64,000 bases of DNA from Drechmeria coniospora (taxonomy: Eukaryota > Ascomycota > Sordariomycetes > Hypocreales > Ophiocordycipitaceae): NCBI RefSeq assembly GCF_001625195.1, contig NC_054391.1:9624552-9688551 (forward strand), written 5' to 3'. The notes beneath the pieces were generated by a model. The model searched no databases and was not told the DNA's origin. It worked only from the letters and a program-made list of their open reading frames with translations. The translations under genes and the position numbers were made by a program. This document shows, one piece after another, positions 21,601-33,959 of this stretch (its first letter is position 1; each line of letters starts with the position of its first letter).

Positions 21601-24600
21601 CCACCGGTTTGGGTAACAATAACTTGTGTAAAGCAGTTAACTATGCACCCAGGCAGTGGAGGAATCGTACTTGTACCGGCAGTTGGTCCGAATGTAGTAG
21701 ACGTACTGTATCCACCCGTAGCCGTAACAATAATTGATGTAACGCAATTTACAGTGCAGCCAGGCGGAGGTGGAATTGTACTAGTACCAGGAGTCGGTCC
21801 ATAGGTAGTTGACGTTACAAGAGTACCGGTTTGGGTAACAATAATTTGTGTAAAGCAGTTAACTATGCACCCAGGCGGTAGAGGAATTGTACTTGTACCG
21901 ACAGTTGGTCCGAACGTAGTAGACGTACTGTATCCACCCGTAGCCGTAACAATAATTGATGTAACGCAATTTACAGTGCAGCCAGGCGGAGGTGGAATTG
22001 TACTAGTACCAGGAGTCGGTCCATAGGTAGTTGACGTTACAAGAGTACCGGTTTGGGTAACAATAATTTGTGTAAAGCAGTTAACTATGCACCCAGGCGG
22101 TGGAGGAATTGTACTTGTACCGACAGTTGGTCCGAACGTAGTAGACGTACTGTATCTACCCGTAGCTGTAACAATAATTGAGGTAACACAATTTATAGTG
22201 CAGCCAGGCGGAGGTAGAATTGTACTAGTACCAGGAGTTGGTCCATAGGTAGTTGACGTTACAAGACCACCGGTTTGGGTAACAATAATTTGTGTAAAGC
22301 AGTTTACTGTACATCCTGGTAGTGGTGGAATTGTACTAGTACCAGGAGTTGGTCCGAACGTGGTAGACGTACTGTATCCACCCGTAGCTGTAATAATAAT
22401 TGAGGTAACGCAATTTCCAGTGCAGCCAGGCGGAGGTGGAATTGTACTAGTACCAGGAGTCGGTCCATAGGTAGTTGACGTTACAAGACCACCGGTTTGG
22501 GTAACAATAATTTGTGTAAAGCAGTTAACTATGCACCCAGGCGGTGGAGGAATCGTACTTGTACCGGCAGTTGGTCCGAACGTAGTAGACGTACTGTATC
22601 CACCCGTAGTCGTAACAATAATTGATGTAACGCAATTTACAGTGCAGCCAGGCGGAGGTGGAATTGTACTAGTACCAGGAGTCGGTCCATAGGTAGTTGA
22701 CGTTACAAGACCACCGGTTTGGGTAACAATAATTTGTGTAAAGCAGTTAACTATGCACCCAGGCGGTGGAGGAATTGTACTTGTACCGGCAGTTGGTCCG
22801 AACGTGGTAGACGTACTGTATCTACCCGTAGCTGTAACAATAATTGAGGTAACACAATTTATAGTGCAGCCAGGCGGAGGTAGAATTGTGCTAGTACCAG
22901 GAGTTGGTCCATAGGTAGTTGACGTTACAAGACCACCGGTTTGGGTAACAATAATTTGTGTAAAGCAGTTTACTGTACATCCTGGTAGTGGCGGAATTGT
23001 ACTAGTACCAGGAGTTGGTCCGAACGTGGTAGACGTACTGTATCCACCCGTAGCTGTAACAATAATTACGGTAACGCAATTTACAGTGCAGCCAGGCGGA
23101 GGTAGAATTGTGCTAGTACCAGGAGTCGGTCCATAGGTAGTTGACGTTACAAGAGTACCGGTTTGGGTAACAATAATTTGTGTAAAGCAGTTAACTATGC
23201 ACCCAGGCGGTGGAGGAATTGTACTTGTACCGGCAGTTGGTCCGAACGTAGTAGACGTGCTATATCCACGTGTAGCTGTAACAATAATTGACGTAACGCA
23301 ATTTATAGTGCAGCCAGGCGGAGGTGGAATCGTGCTAGTACCAGGAGTCGGTCCATAGGTGGTTGACGTTACAAGACCGCCAGTTTCGGTAACTATAATT
23401 TGTGTAAAGCAGTTTACTGTACATCCTGGTAGTGGTAGAATTGTACTGGTACCAGGAGTTGGTCCAAATGTAGTAGAGGTACTATATCCCCCTGTAGCTG
23501 TAACAATAATTGATGTAACGCAATTTCCAGTGCAGCCAGGCAGGGGTGGAATCGTACTTGTACCAGGAGTAGGTCCAAATGTAGTTAAAGTAATAAGACC
23601 TCCTGTTTGGGTAACAATAATTGATGTAATGCAGTTAATGCTGCAGCCCGGGGGAGGCGGAATTGTACTAGTGCCAGCCGTTGGCCCGAACGTAGTTAAA
23701 GTAACCAAACTACCTGTTGCCGTAACAATAATACTTGTAATACAATTGTCCGTACATCCTGGTAGAGGTATAATCGTACTGGTACCAGGAGTCGGTCCAA
23801 ATGTAGTTGACGTTACAAGACCACCGGTTTGGGTAACAATAATTTGTGTAAAGCAGTTAACTGTGCACCCAGGTGGTGGAGGAATTGTACTTGTACCGGC
23901 AGTTGGTCCGAACGTAGTAGACGTGCTATATCCACGTGTAGCTGTAACAATAATTGACGTAACGCAATTTATTGTGCAGCCAGGCGGAGGTGGAATCGTA
24001 CTAGTACCAGGAGTCGGTCCATAGGTGGTTGATGTTACAAGACCGCCAGTTTCGGTAACAATAATTTGTGTAAAGCAGTTTACTGTACATCCTGGTGGAG
24101 GAGAAATTGTAGTAGTACCAGGAGTCGGTCCAAAGGTAGTTAAAGTACTCAACCTACCTGTAACAGTTACAATAATTGTAGTGCTACAATTGACAGTACA
24201 ACCTGGAGTCGGTCCAACGATTCTAGTACCAGGAGTCGGTCCATAGGTAGTAGTTGTAATTATACCACCTGTCAAGGTTACAATAATTTGCGTAAAGCAG
24301 TTAACAGTACATCCAGGTGGGGGTTGAATCGTACTCGTACCAGCAGTAGGTCCAAATGTAGTAGCAGTACTAAAGCCACCCGTAGCTGTAATAATGATCG
24401 ACGTAATACAATTTACGGTGCAGCCAGGCGGAGGTAGAATCGTACTAGTGCCTGGAGTCGGTCCATAGGTAGTTGATATTACAAGACTACCTGTTGCAGT
24501 AATTATGATTTGTGTAAAGCAGTTTACTGTACATCCTGGTGGAGGTGGAACTGTACTAGTACCGGGAGTCGGTCCAAAAGTAGTTAAAGTACTTAATCCA

Positions 24601-27600
24601 CCTGTTACAGTTACGATAACTGTAGTACTACAATTGACAGTACAACCTGGAGGAGGTCCAATGGTACTAGTACCAGGAGTCGGTCCATAGGTAGTCAACG
24701 TTACGAGACCACCGGTTTCTGTAACTATAATTTGCGTAAAGCAATTGATCGTACATCCAGGCGGAGGCGGAATTGTGCTTGTGCCTGCTGTTGGTCCAAA
24801 GGTAGTAGAAGTACTGAAGACACCTGTTGCAGTAACAATAATGCTTGTAATACAATTTGCGGTACATCCAGGTGGAGGCGGAATCGTACTGGTACCGGGA
24901 GTCGGTCCGTAGGTAGTTGAGGTCATAAGTCCGCCAGTTTCAGTAACGATAATTTGTGTAAAGCAATTCACTATGCATCCTGGTGGAGGTGGAATCGTGC
25001 TTGTACCAGCTGTCGGTCCGAACGTTGTTATGCTACTGAATCCTCCCGTAGCCGTAACAATAATCGTTGTTACGCAGTTGGCAGTGCAGCCTAGAGGAGG
25101 CGGAATCGAACTAGTACCAGGAGATAGTCCATAGGTAGTTAATATTACAAGACCACCAGTTTCGGTAACTATAATTTTTGTAAAACAATTTATGGTACAT
25201 TCAGGAGGTGGTGGAATTGTACTAGTGCCTGCTGTTGGTCCAAATGTCGTTAAGGTACTGAATCCGCCTGTGGCTGTTACAATAATAGTTGTACCACAAT
25301 TGACTGTACATCCAGGAGGAGGCCCAATCGTGCTAGTACCAGGAGTCGGTCCATAGGTAGTAGTCGTAATTGCACCGCCTGTTAAGGTAACTATAATTTT
25401 CGTAAAGCAATTTACAGTACATCCAGGTGGAGGTTGAATTGTGCTTGTACCAGCTGTTGGTCCGAATGTTGTAATACTGTTAAATCCTCCTGTAGCCGTA
25501 ACAATAATTGTCGTTATGCAGTTAGCGGTACATCCGGGTGGAGGCGGAATCGTGCTAGTACCAGGAGTCGGTCCGTAGGTCGTTGACGTTGCAAACCTAC
25601 CAGTTTCGGTAACTATAATTTGTGTGAAGCAGTTTACTGTACATCCTGGTGATGGTGGAATTGTGCTAGTACCTGCGGTTGGGCCAAATGTCGTTATGGT
25701 ACTGAACCCACCTGTAGCTGTGACGATAATAGTTGTACCGCAGTTTACAGTGCAGCCTAAAGGAGGCCCGATTGTGCTTGTACCAGGCGTGGGCCCAAAG
25801 GTAGTGGTCGTAATTACACTACCTGTAAGGGTTATAATGATTTGTGTAAAGCAGTTAATCGTACATCCAGGCGGAGGTGGAATCGTGCTTGTACCAGCTG
25901 TTGGTCCATATGTTGTCATACTGCTAAATCCTCCTGTAGCAGTAACAATAATCGCCGTTACGCAGTTAGCGGTACAGCCTGGCGGAGGCCCAACAATGCT
26001 AGTACCGGGAGTCGGTCCATACGTTGTCGATGTTACCAGCCCACCAGTTTTAGTAACTATAATTTGGGTAAAGCAATTTACTGTACATCCAGAGGATGGC
26101 AATATTGTACTTGTTCCCGCTGTTGGTCCATACGTTGTTTCAGTGATGACGCTACCTAATGGGCCTATAGTGATAATAATTTGCGTATAGCAGTTTACTG
26201 TACATCCAGGTAGTGGCGGAATCGTACTAGTTCCAGCAGTCGGTCCAGTGGTTGAAATGGTACTGAATCCACCAGTAGCCGTAATGATGATTATTGTTGG
26301 GCAGTACCCTGTACATCCAGTAGATGGGAGAGATGTGCTGGTACCAGGTGTAGGGCCGTATGTATATTTGGTAATCGTGCCGCCTGTAGGAGCTACAGTA
26401 ACAATAACTTGGGTAAAGCAATTCACTGTACATTCAGGAGGTGGTGGAATTGTGCGAGTTCCGGCAGTCGGTCCAAAGGTAGAGATGGTGCTAAAGCCGC
26501 CAGTAGCGGTAACGATAATTCTAATGGGGCAGTATCCTGTACATCCAACAGATGGGAGAACTGTGCTGGTACCAGGTATAGTGCCGTATGTAGATTCGGT
26601 AATAATGCCGCCTGTAGGAGCTACAGTAACAATAACTTGGGTAAAGCAATTTATTGTACATCCAGGTGGCGGCGGGATCGTACTCGTTCCTGCAGTCGGT
26701 CCAAAAGTAGAGATAGTACTAAAGCCGCCAGTGGCGGTAACGATAATTCTAGTAGGGCAGTATCCTGTACATCCAGCAGATGGGAGAACTATACTGGTAC
26801 CAGGTGTAGGGCCGTATGTGGATTCGGTAATAGTACCGCCTGCTGGAGCTACAGTAACAATAACATGCGTAAAGCAGTTCACCGTACATCCAGGTAGCGG
26901 TGGGATTGTGCTTGTTCCTGGTACTGGTCCGAACGTTGTCTGAGTAACGATCGATAATGATATAGGATCGACAATAATTACGGTACCAGTCAAGAATGTT
27001 CCGGTTGGTAGCAAGGTGATCGTAGATCGTATTAAGCCAGTTCCTTTACTGGTCATTGTTGTATATGGCCCTGTAAATGTTGTCTGCGGATCGATAACTA
27101 CTACAGTGCCAGTCAAAAATGTTCCTGTTGGTGCCGAGGTGATCGTTGATCGTACTGAGCCGGTTCCTTGGCTGGTTACTGTTGTATATGGACCTGTAAA
27201 TATTGTTTGTAGATTGACAATTACTACAGTACCAGTCATGAATGTTCCAGTTGGTGCCAAGGTGATCGTTAATCGTACTGAGCCGGTTCCTTGGCTAGTT
27301 ATCGTCGTATATGGACCTGTAAAAGTTGTTTTCGGGTCGATAATTACTACAGTACCAGTCAAGAATGTTCCGGTCGGTGCCAAGGTAATCGTTGATCGTA
27401 CTGAGCCGGTTCCTTGGCTAGTTATCGTTGTATATGCGCCTGTAAAGGTTGTTTTTGGCCCGATGACTACTATAGTCCCAGTCTTATCTGTACCTGATGG
27501 TGGTAGCGATAGTGTAACTGTATTGGTGCCTGTTCCGATTGCAGTAATCGTTGTATATGGTCCTGTAAACGTTTGCTGTGTTTCGCTTGGCTCTATTATT

Positions 27601-27957
27601 ATAATGGTCCCAGTTTTGCCTGTTCCTGTAGGGTTTGATGAGACTGTTGAAGGAGCAGTACCAGTACCAATACCGGTAATCGTTGTATATGGTCCAGTAA
27701 ATATGGTTCTATCAGGATATAAAGTACGTGTCCTAGAATATTCGTTAGCTTCTATTTTATAACGCTATATGCAATTCGATTACATCGTACCGAACATAAT
27801 GACTTTCTATCGTTGTGCCGGAGCATATTATTTGAAGTGGCTGAAGATCGATAATAATTGTCACTTCATCCTTGTGTTTCCCTTTATCATTGTGCTTCCC
27901 TCCTTGAACGAGGCTGAGACAGAAATTAAAAAAAGCAAGCTTTGCAAAACACTTCAT
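15657..27957 (-). CDS. Giant GLEYA-domain adhesin-like secreted protein (about 4,080 residues)
   Basis: Exon 1 is 27957-27791 and encodes a signal peptide (MKCFAKLAFFNFCLSLVQGG). A 58-bp intron (27790-27733; GTACGA, GCTAAC, TCTAG) joins in phase to exon 2, 27732-15657 (stop TAA). Order of the product: four 41-residue TFTGPYTT units (about residues 140-310), then some 85 tandem 39-residue units carrying GC-x3-C (about 320-3,660). Next come divergent Cys-pair repeats, then a C-terminal GLEYA/PA14-like lectin domain (about 3,865-4,080) with VDDAVTIYLG and YLYPIRSVYGNI. Proteins of this type bind glycans at the cell surface. There is no C-terminal GPI-anchor signal. Exon 2 alone has no plausible ATG or signal peptide, hence the two-exon model. 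It is open for 12 kb beside heavily RIP-mutated DNA. Confidence 0.85.
16920..26940 (-). repeat. Array of about 85 coding 117-bp (39-residue) repeats
   Basis: The unit reads GPTPGTSTIPPPPGCTVNC plus about 20 residues ending TTT(F/Y). There are several levels of order: alternating unit types (CFTQIIVT / CVTSIIVT) over 20,330-26,940; a composite of four to five units between 17,640 and 20,330; and six nearly identical 117-bp copies at about 16,940-17,640 (GTACAACCAGCGGGCGGCAA at exact 117-bp steps). Each unit adds two Cys. Such arrays change length by unequal crossing-over. Confidence 0.95.
26985..27480 (-). repeat. Four coding 123-bp (41-residue) repeats
   Basis: The unit reads TFTGPYTTITSQGTGSVR plus STITLAPTGTFLTGTVVI. 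On the plus strand GTGATCGTTGATCGTACTGA recurs at about 27016, 27139, 27262 and 27385. The array lies just after the N-terminal region of the giant adhesin. Confidence 0.9.
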
Positions 27958-28280
27958 AGTTATAAACCAATCGGAAATTGTATAAACAGATGAATTTCGG
28001 AAGGGTATAAAGAAGAGTGCGCAAAATGTACCGATACAGTCGTGTAATTATAATTCTGGTGTTCTTGGATATAAGTTACGAAATATTTGTATTAATGGAA
28101 TTGTTATATAATATTTAGAAAACTCATTAACGTAAGATATTTGAGGTTAGTAACAATAGAGTAAATAATAAACGTTGGATTTAGTATTCAAAGGAAGATT
28201 GTATTTTATACAAGCAATATAATAATCGATTAGTAACTCGACTGGAAATATGACGCATTACTCCTTAGACTTATAGTAGC
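27958..28280 (-). promoter_or_regulatory. Upstream region of the giant adhesin gene
   Basis: About 320 bp of AT-rich sequence lie between the inferred ATG and a solo LTR. It does not resemble the shared upstream region of the other two GLEYA genes. No clear motif was identified. Confidence 0.35.
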
Positions 28281-28460
28281 TGTTGGTTCGGTTCTGTGGG
28301 AAACTGGTAACAAGAGATCTCATTCAATGGATTCAATTTGGTACGAAAGGAGGGAAAAGAGGCTGCACTCATGCGGCCACTTTTATTCTCTCCGTAATCG
28401 TGCACCACACGATCACGTAATCCTAGTCTATAATTGGTTACTATATACACACAACACACA
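28281..28460 (+). mobile_element. Solo LTR, family D (180 bp)
   Basis: It runs TGTTGGTTCGGTTCTG...CAACACACA. The flanks GTAGC (28276-28280) and ATAGC (28461-28465) look like a target duplication with one mutation. Other copies lie at 28789-28909, 52701-52883 and 54930-55112. Confidence 0.85.
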
Positions 28461-28529
28461 ATAGCTATTGCCAGCTAGCAGTACTACTGCTAGGAACTCA
28501 AACTATAAGACAGCCGACTTATGGTAAGA

Positions 28530-28690
28530 TTAAACAGGCAATCTACCTATGGCCTAATTAATCAGTTGATTTATTGCATGATTAAACAGCCGATTTACTT
28601 TATGGCCTGATTAAACAGCCGACTAATAGCACGATTGCATAAACGATCAATAGTGCAATCAAATAGTCGCAAACCTTAACTTAGGTAAAG
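28530..28690. repeat. Short tandem repeat, about 28-32 bp units
   Basis: GATTAAACAGCCGATTTACT and variants recur about four times (GATTAAACAGG..., GATTAAACAGCCGA..., GATTAAACAGCCGAC...). The repeat is non-coding. Confidence 0.65.
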
Positions 28691-28788
28691 GCTATTATGG
28701 TCTATTTGAATACGAACACAGCATCCTCACTAGGACACATTAAACTTTGGCAAAACTTACACCTTTTTATAATAAGGTTATTGGTTCG

Positions 28789-28909
28789 GTTCTGGGAGAA
28801 ACTGGTAATAAGAGATCTCTTTTCAATAATTCAATTTGGTACGAAGGGAGGAAAAGAGGTTGCAATAACGCGACCTATTTTATCCCTCATGTAATCGCAC
28901 GGGGGATCC
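28789..28909 (+). mobile_element. Truncated solo LTR, family D
   Basis: It starts TATTGGTTCGGTTCTGGGAG (the G of TGTTGG lost) and follows the family D sequence. It is cut off where repeat F begins at 28910. Confidence 0.8.
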
Positions 28910-29420
28910 AATAGGCGCACGGGTACCCGTGCATCTAAGTTACATATATTATGTAAGCGCTATTTACTACTGGCAATGGAGTTCGCTGGATTACAGCACT
29001 ACACGCAGTGCAGTATTTTGTAAGGTGAGGCATTACGGAAGGTTGAAGAGCTGCAGAAGCTACTTTACAATAACTACGTACCTGAATTTACTAGTATATT
29101 TTCTCAATCTTATAGTCTCCCTTGCGTACATACAATAAAGGCCTTACAAGAATAAGATCAACCCCTTTATTTACAGCTCTTTCATACACAGTACCGCCTT
29201 TACTATAATGGCAATCCTCAGATATTACTCGAGCCTCGTTAATATATTAATCGAATAGCTATAAATTGAACCAACCCACGAAATAGTACTAATACGAGTG
29301 TAGTTTATGTAAAGTAATTGAAGTAGCAACATGGCCAAGAGCACAACAAAAATGCTGCAAATGCTATATACTAGGTCATACATTGGCCTCAAAGTCATGC
29401 TCTCCGAGATATACAGAGCT
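28910..29420 (+). repeat. Dispersed repeat F, copy 2
   Basis: Collinear with 2338-3064 without the solo LTR insertion. It carries the same 16-bp palindrome GCACGGGTACCCGTGC (28917-28932). An AGC/AAC-rich low-complexity run follows at 29430-29520. Confidence 0.85.
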
Positions 29421-29992
29421 ATTGCAAAAAGTACCAACAAAAGTACTAGCAGCAATAACAGCAGCGGCACCAGCAGCAACAATAATACCAGTACCGGCAC
29501 CAGCAGCAATAGCTACAGCTAGTTTTAGTTTACTAGTACTATTATTGCTACTAGTACTATACGGATTGATAGCCCAGAGGCTATCTTTTAAAGATATGTT
29601 GCATTAAGAGAAGCATGATACAAGACGCAGACAAATAGTAGTCTAATGACTAACCAGAAGTATTCTAAGACAATGCGGCTACCGTTGCAGTATAACAAGG
29701 TAGATATAATTGCTGCCTTAACTGGAAGTATATGACCGAGCATTATACGACTTTAAATAGCTCGAGAGAATAGACGAAAGAAGAGATAATAGTAAATCTA
29801 GACTGGGAAGACTCTAAGAATAATCGTCTTGACGCGCAGTAAGTCGAAGAGATTATAGTACAACTCTTTTTAAGTAGACGAGGAATGGGCAATACTGAGA
29901 AGCAGTAGGCATTTTATTTAGCTTAATAACTATCGAATTGATGTATTAATTTTATATTGTATGTATAGTTATTGTACGGAGTAATTGTAATG
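29421..29992. other. Gene-free stretch with a trinucleotide-rich run
   Basis: Bases 29430-29520 are an imperfect AGC/AAC/ACC trinucleotide run, which explains a Leu/Val-only open frame on the minus strand. The remainder is AT-rich with no recognisable gene. Confidence 0.5.
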
Positions 29993-30202
29993 CTAATATT
30001 GTATGCGCAATGCATACCATTGTTGTGCGCGCAATGCGTTTAGTAGTAAATAGTGCTTACATAATATCATTGGTAATATTACTTGGAAGCGCCTACGAAG
30101 GATTTTAAATATTCGGGCAACCTTTGCGATTTGTTCGTTCGGAAACTCGTTAATATAATCTATAGCCTCCTGGGTACGCATTTGAGCTGTGGGATTATCC
30201 AT
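29993..30202 (-). pseudogene. N-terminal fragment of a pogo/Fot1-type transposase
   Basis: It begins MDNPTAQMRTQEAIDYINEF, followed by EQIAKVARIFKI, the start of the helix-turn-helix (psq) domain of pogo-like transposases of the Tc1/mariner superfamily. The frame then departs from the family, and no DDE domain follows. The likely donor family also left the fragment at 49253-49830. Confidence 0.7.
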
Positions 30203-30429
30203 AGCTGTTGGTAGTTGTAAAGATATTGGAAATTGAAGATGAAGGAGGGAAAAAGTGCGCGGTGCGGTGGTGTGCGCGCTATGGTAGTGAGCACTACCTT
30301 TAGGTGGGGCGTGGTACGATTACCCATTTTGCTGTTACTAACAGCGTGATTGATTCCCTAGTCCGAGCGATATACTTCCACTACCCTTACTTCTTGCGTA
30401 CTCAAATTGCAAGATATATCTTTTCCTAT

Positions 30430-31300
30430 GCGGGCTTTTGCTAGTCTAACCCTCCTATTGTATAGTAGCGTCCCTAATAGCGGCGGCTGTTCTTTTTTTA
30501 AAGGTCTCTGAATTATACTATTCTCTTAAAGTTCCAAGTTAGGGGGTACAGTCGCCGGATATACTTATTATAGTCCTACAGTATAATAACTATAACTAGC
30601 TGCTCTTTTAGCGCTTTTGAGAGTAAATTTTGCAACTATGTAAGTCTGGAGTCGTTGTTCCAGTTGTTACCCCCTACTGTTGCAAGAGTACTTTCAAATT
30701 CGGGTAGGAAGTCGCTAAAGGGTTAGCCCTCTCTCTAACGGAGGACGCTTAACTTATCTTGCGCTCATTCTTTCTCCTAAATACCTCTAAATATTTGTGT
30801 AAGGTAGGCGAGGAAATCTTTGGGATCTCTTCTCCCTTGCAGGCCTTCGCTATACTAGAATCCTTCCTTCTACGCAGTGCATTTAGGTTCCGGTAGTATA
30901 TACAAAGGTCATACCAGACTGCTTTCCCATTGCAATTTAGGCCGGCTACCTTATTAGTATTATACTTATATACAACTTGGTATATATAGGGAACAAGTTG
31001 GCCTTACTATCCTATTTCGGCTAGGATATTAGTTTGCACGCCTTTGCATCCTCTGCTAGAGGAATTATATCCATCGGGGTTATTATCGCCGGGCCCGCTT
31101 ATAGGGGAGCGTTTAGAGTCAATCCTAGAGCGGCAAGTTATTCTCTTCCTTTGTCGTTACTAGTAAGCCTCTTTAGTATGGCTAGGAACTGTGTTTCCGC
31201 TAAAGAGTCATCTAACTCCCTTGGCGTATCTCTTACTGTTGTTTCGCGCTCTTGGCCGCTACCTTATAGGTTTCTGCTTATTCCATAAGATAATGGATCG
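30430..31300 (-). pseudogene. gag fragment of another LTR retrotransposon (decayed)
   Basis: On the minus strand near 30,680-30,830 the frame reads DFLAYLTQIFRGI, AQDKLSVLR and PFSDFLPEFESTLATVGG with stops between. This is the retrotransposon gag pattern. Further upstream KAVWYDLCIYYRNLNALRR is visible. No pol follows; family E-like sequence abuts at about 30,330-30,420. Confidence 0.65.
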
Positions 31301-31700
31301 TTTTATTACGTGGCGGCGCTGTATAACCAGGTACTGCTCGTATCAAGACGGGCCTGAGACCTAGAATTTAATTGCAATAGCAAGATAAAGACTATCTTTT
31401 TGCCTACCCCTTAGGCCATTAAATACCTTTCCTTTCCTTTGTGCCTAGAGACCTATTTACTGGATTTCTAGGAATATCATATCACACAACCCAATAAAAC
31501 CGTTCCGGCCGTACGTTATAGCCTACAACAACCCCGCTCCAACGTACGCCATATACCATACAACCCGACAACCCCGCACCGATTGTACGCTTCCAATAAG
31601 GACACGTAAACCACAACGGGCTACATCTCAGTACAACAAGCCAGAAGAAATACAAATACAGAAAAAAAAACAAATACAAACAATAAATACAATAAATACA

Positions 31701-32197
31701 ATGGACGAATTAAGTGAATACCAGCAATCGATATCTGAAGATCAAGAGGCAATTATGGTCGATATTATTACAGGGGCAAAGTGCGATAAGGTAACTGCAA
31801 AGCTACTCGAGGCAGAATACCTAGATATTAAATTAATCCCCGACAATACTGCACCAACCCAATTTTTAAATACCTATATTATTCGAGTTATATTAGGTTA
31901 CCGATGTGATAATACATTATCGACAGAGGAAGCATATGTAGAATTCCAGACAGACTTCTAGGGATGGAATATATATATGTTTGAACGCCTTTTTATAACA
32001 GCAAGAAAAATGCTTCGGAATACCCTACGCTACAATTGGGTATATATAGGTCCATTACGCGCAAGTATACCTCGTTGGCTGGTACAGGTACTTAACAGTA
32101 CAACATTAATGGAATGGGATAAAAAAGACCCGAAGAACTGTGTCCTTCACTGCTCACCTTTCTTTAGGAACTGTATTAACGAAACAGTTAACGTTAA
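31701..32197 (+). pseudogene. Unrecognised gene with a premature stop, truncated by element E
   Basis: ATG at 31701 follows an A-rich leader (AAATACAATAAATACA). The frame runs 86 codons to TAG at 31959-31961. The same frame then stays open for 78 more codons (GWNIYMFERLFITARKML...) until element E begins at 32198. A single C-to-T change in a Gln codon would explain the stop. Alternatively the 86-residue product is the real one. The protein is acidic at the start and lacks motifs I know. Confidence 0.4.
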
Positions 32198-33060
32198 TGT
32201 TAAAATTACTGGTATTTATACTAGTAAGACTACCCAAATAGGATACTATCCTATGTGTTGCTCTTTGCAACATCTGGCAGCAGTACTACTGCTTGCCAAT
32301 ATACTACCACTGTACTGCATGTACAAGTAGTATATCGAGTTGACGAATTGCACTTGCTATGCAAATTCTCCTCGCTCCGACTTGGTACAACTGATGGCAG
32401 TACTACTGCCTAGCCAATTTACTACTATTGCGCATCTCGTGCAAGTAGTACTTGGTCGACCAAGCAAGATCATTGATCGGGCCGTCAATTGATGCGCTCC
32501 CAACTACTACTAGTAGTTGCCCGCCAACAGTACTACTGTTGCGCGCTAGGACCCACCCAACTGCAACTAGCAGTTACTTGCTAGTAGTACTACTACTGGC
32601 CTACTTGACTACTGCAGTACCACTGCTGTACTGTCGCAACCGAACAAGTCTACCAGTTGCATATACCAACTATGCAACTTGCAGTATGACTCAACCAGAG
32701 TATTTGGAACTGCATTGCGTGCAAGCAGATGGTTCGGAGATGCATTGTATGGAATCAGTTAGAATTCCAACACGTGCACATACTGATTGAAATACTACCT
32801 CACAAGTATAAAATGGTCCTACCTTTCCTACACTCCTAGATAGGAAGAACAAGAATAAGAACAAGCAAGTTATTCTTTTTTGAATCGCATCTTGGCACTA
32901 AAATTTGACTTGTTCAAATCTGTATTCCCTGCCCAGTTACTAACTGGTGCCCTTCCTGCTGTTACTAACAGCTTCGATTGATATCCATTTTGGATAGTCC
33001 GTGCAACTATACTTCCACTGCGCACTCTTCCGATTCTTCTTTTCCCCCCAATTTTAAAGA
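32198..33060 (-). mobile_element. Family E non-coding element, reverse orientation (863 bp)
   Basis: It begins TGTTAAAATTACTGG and ends about TTTTAAAGA, the mirror image of 14596-15539. The flanks (GTTAA and ACTGT) do not form a duplication, so the insertion site has since changed or one end is misplaced. Confidence 0.75.
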
Positions 33061-33950
33061 ACTGTACGACCAACCGAGTATATACAATACAACCGATCGG
33101 AGGCTTTGACCCATCGTATAGTTCGTGGGGTTCCGGCAATCGAGCAAAAACAAGAGCATTTACGCACAGTATTCACTTGTATTCGCCGCAATTTATCTAC
33201 AGTCCCGGCTGCCGCAAAAGGGTTCGATCGCCCGCACCCGGCGCGTACACTCGTATGTATGCCGCGCCCTACGGGAATTGTTGGCCATTTTTCCGTTTTC
33301 ATGTTTCGCCGAAAACTGTCTACCGGGGTACAACATGCGTATCGGCGCACCCAAAATTTTTAGATTCCGTCGGAACTTTTTTGTCCGCTGGTGGGGAAAG
33401 CTATACAAATCCGTAGGCGCCGCACTAGGCTTTACAACCACTAGCAGGACCAGCCACAACTAGCACAGACGGACCACCGTGTCCTCTAGTTTTCAGAAAA
33501 GAAGTTATTTGTACAGTACGTAACGAATTCTGAAACTAGTTGGCTGTTCATGTCCCGCATTTACAGCTGGGCGTTTAAGTGCATTGCTGCTCTCTATAGC
33601 AGCTCAGCCATAAAGACCATCCTTGCTCAGAAGCCATGCAGTAATATTACAATAACCATGAGTTCTTGAAATTTCTTGCTGAATCGTCCTGTGCAAGCGT
33701 AAGAAAGAACATCTATTGGTTCCGACAACAACGAAACCGTACTCTAAACCCGGCACAAATGCTCGTCCGCACGTGCATACACCCACATACGCCAGTTCGT
33801 CGTATGGTTGTCCTTAGTAGGTGCATTGTTGCCCACCCTCGTAGACCCGAGTCAGTATACTACGCTGGTTCTCGTACAAGTTAGGGAAGTCGGGAGAATC
33901 TTATTATTCGTTGGCCTAGCCGGAGGTATTGCTACTTCCCGCAAAACTAC
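33061..33950. other. Far-upstream region of the second GLEYA gene
   Basis: Mixed GC content. Several overlapping frames are open in both directions and none looks like a protein. Bases 33400-33720 are homologous in the same plus orientation to 62130-62580 (shared GGCGCCGCACTAGGCTTTAC and TACAGCTGGGCGTTT-like blocks). Confidence 0.5.
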
Positions 33951-33959
33951 CCCGCAGTA

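Noticed and set aside
16933..21804. A 1,623-codon open frame on the plus strand, Val/Gly-rich
   Set aside because: It is antisense to the giant adhesin. The 117-bp unit is a multiple of three and has no stop in this frame, so the opening is a by-product of the array; composition (VVVV, GGG) is that of reverse-read TTT/GTS codons.
16920..26940. CRISPR-like periodic array
   Set aside because: The units are contiguous 117-bp coding repeats with no unique spacers, in a eukaryotic sequence.
29225..29509. Leu/Val-rich 94-codon frame as a membrane protein
   Set aside because: It is the reverse reading of an AGC/AAC/ACC trinucleotide run next to repeat F.
33054..33463. Five overlapping frames of 79-112 codons
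   Set aside because: Several frames on both strands are open at once in stop-poor sequence; none has a recognisable motif.
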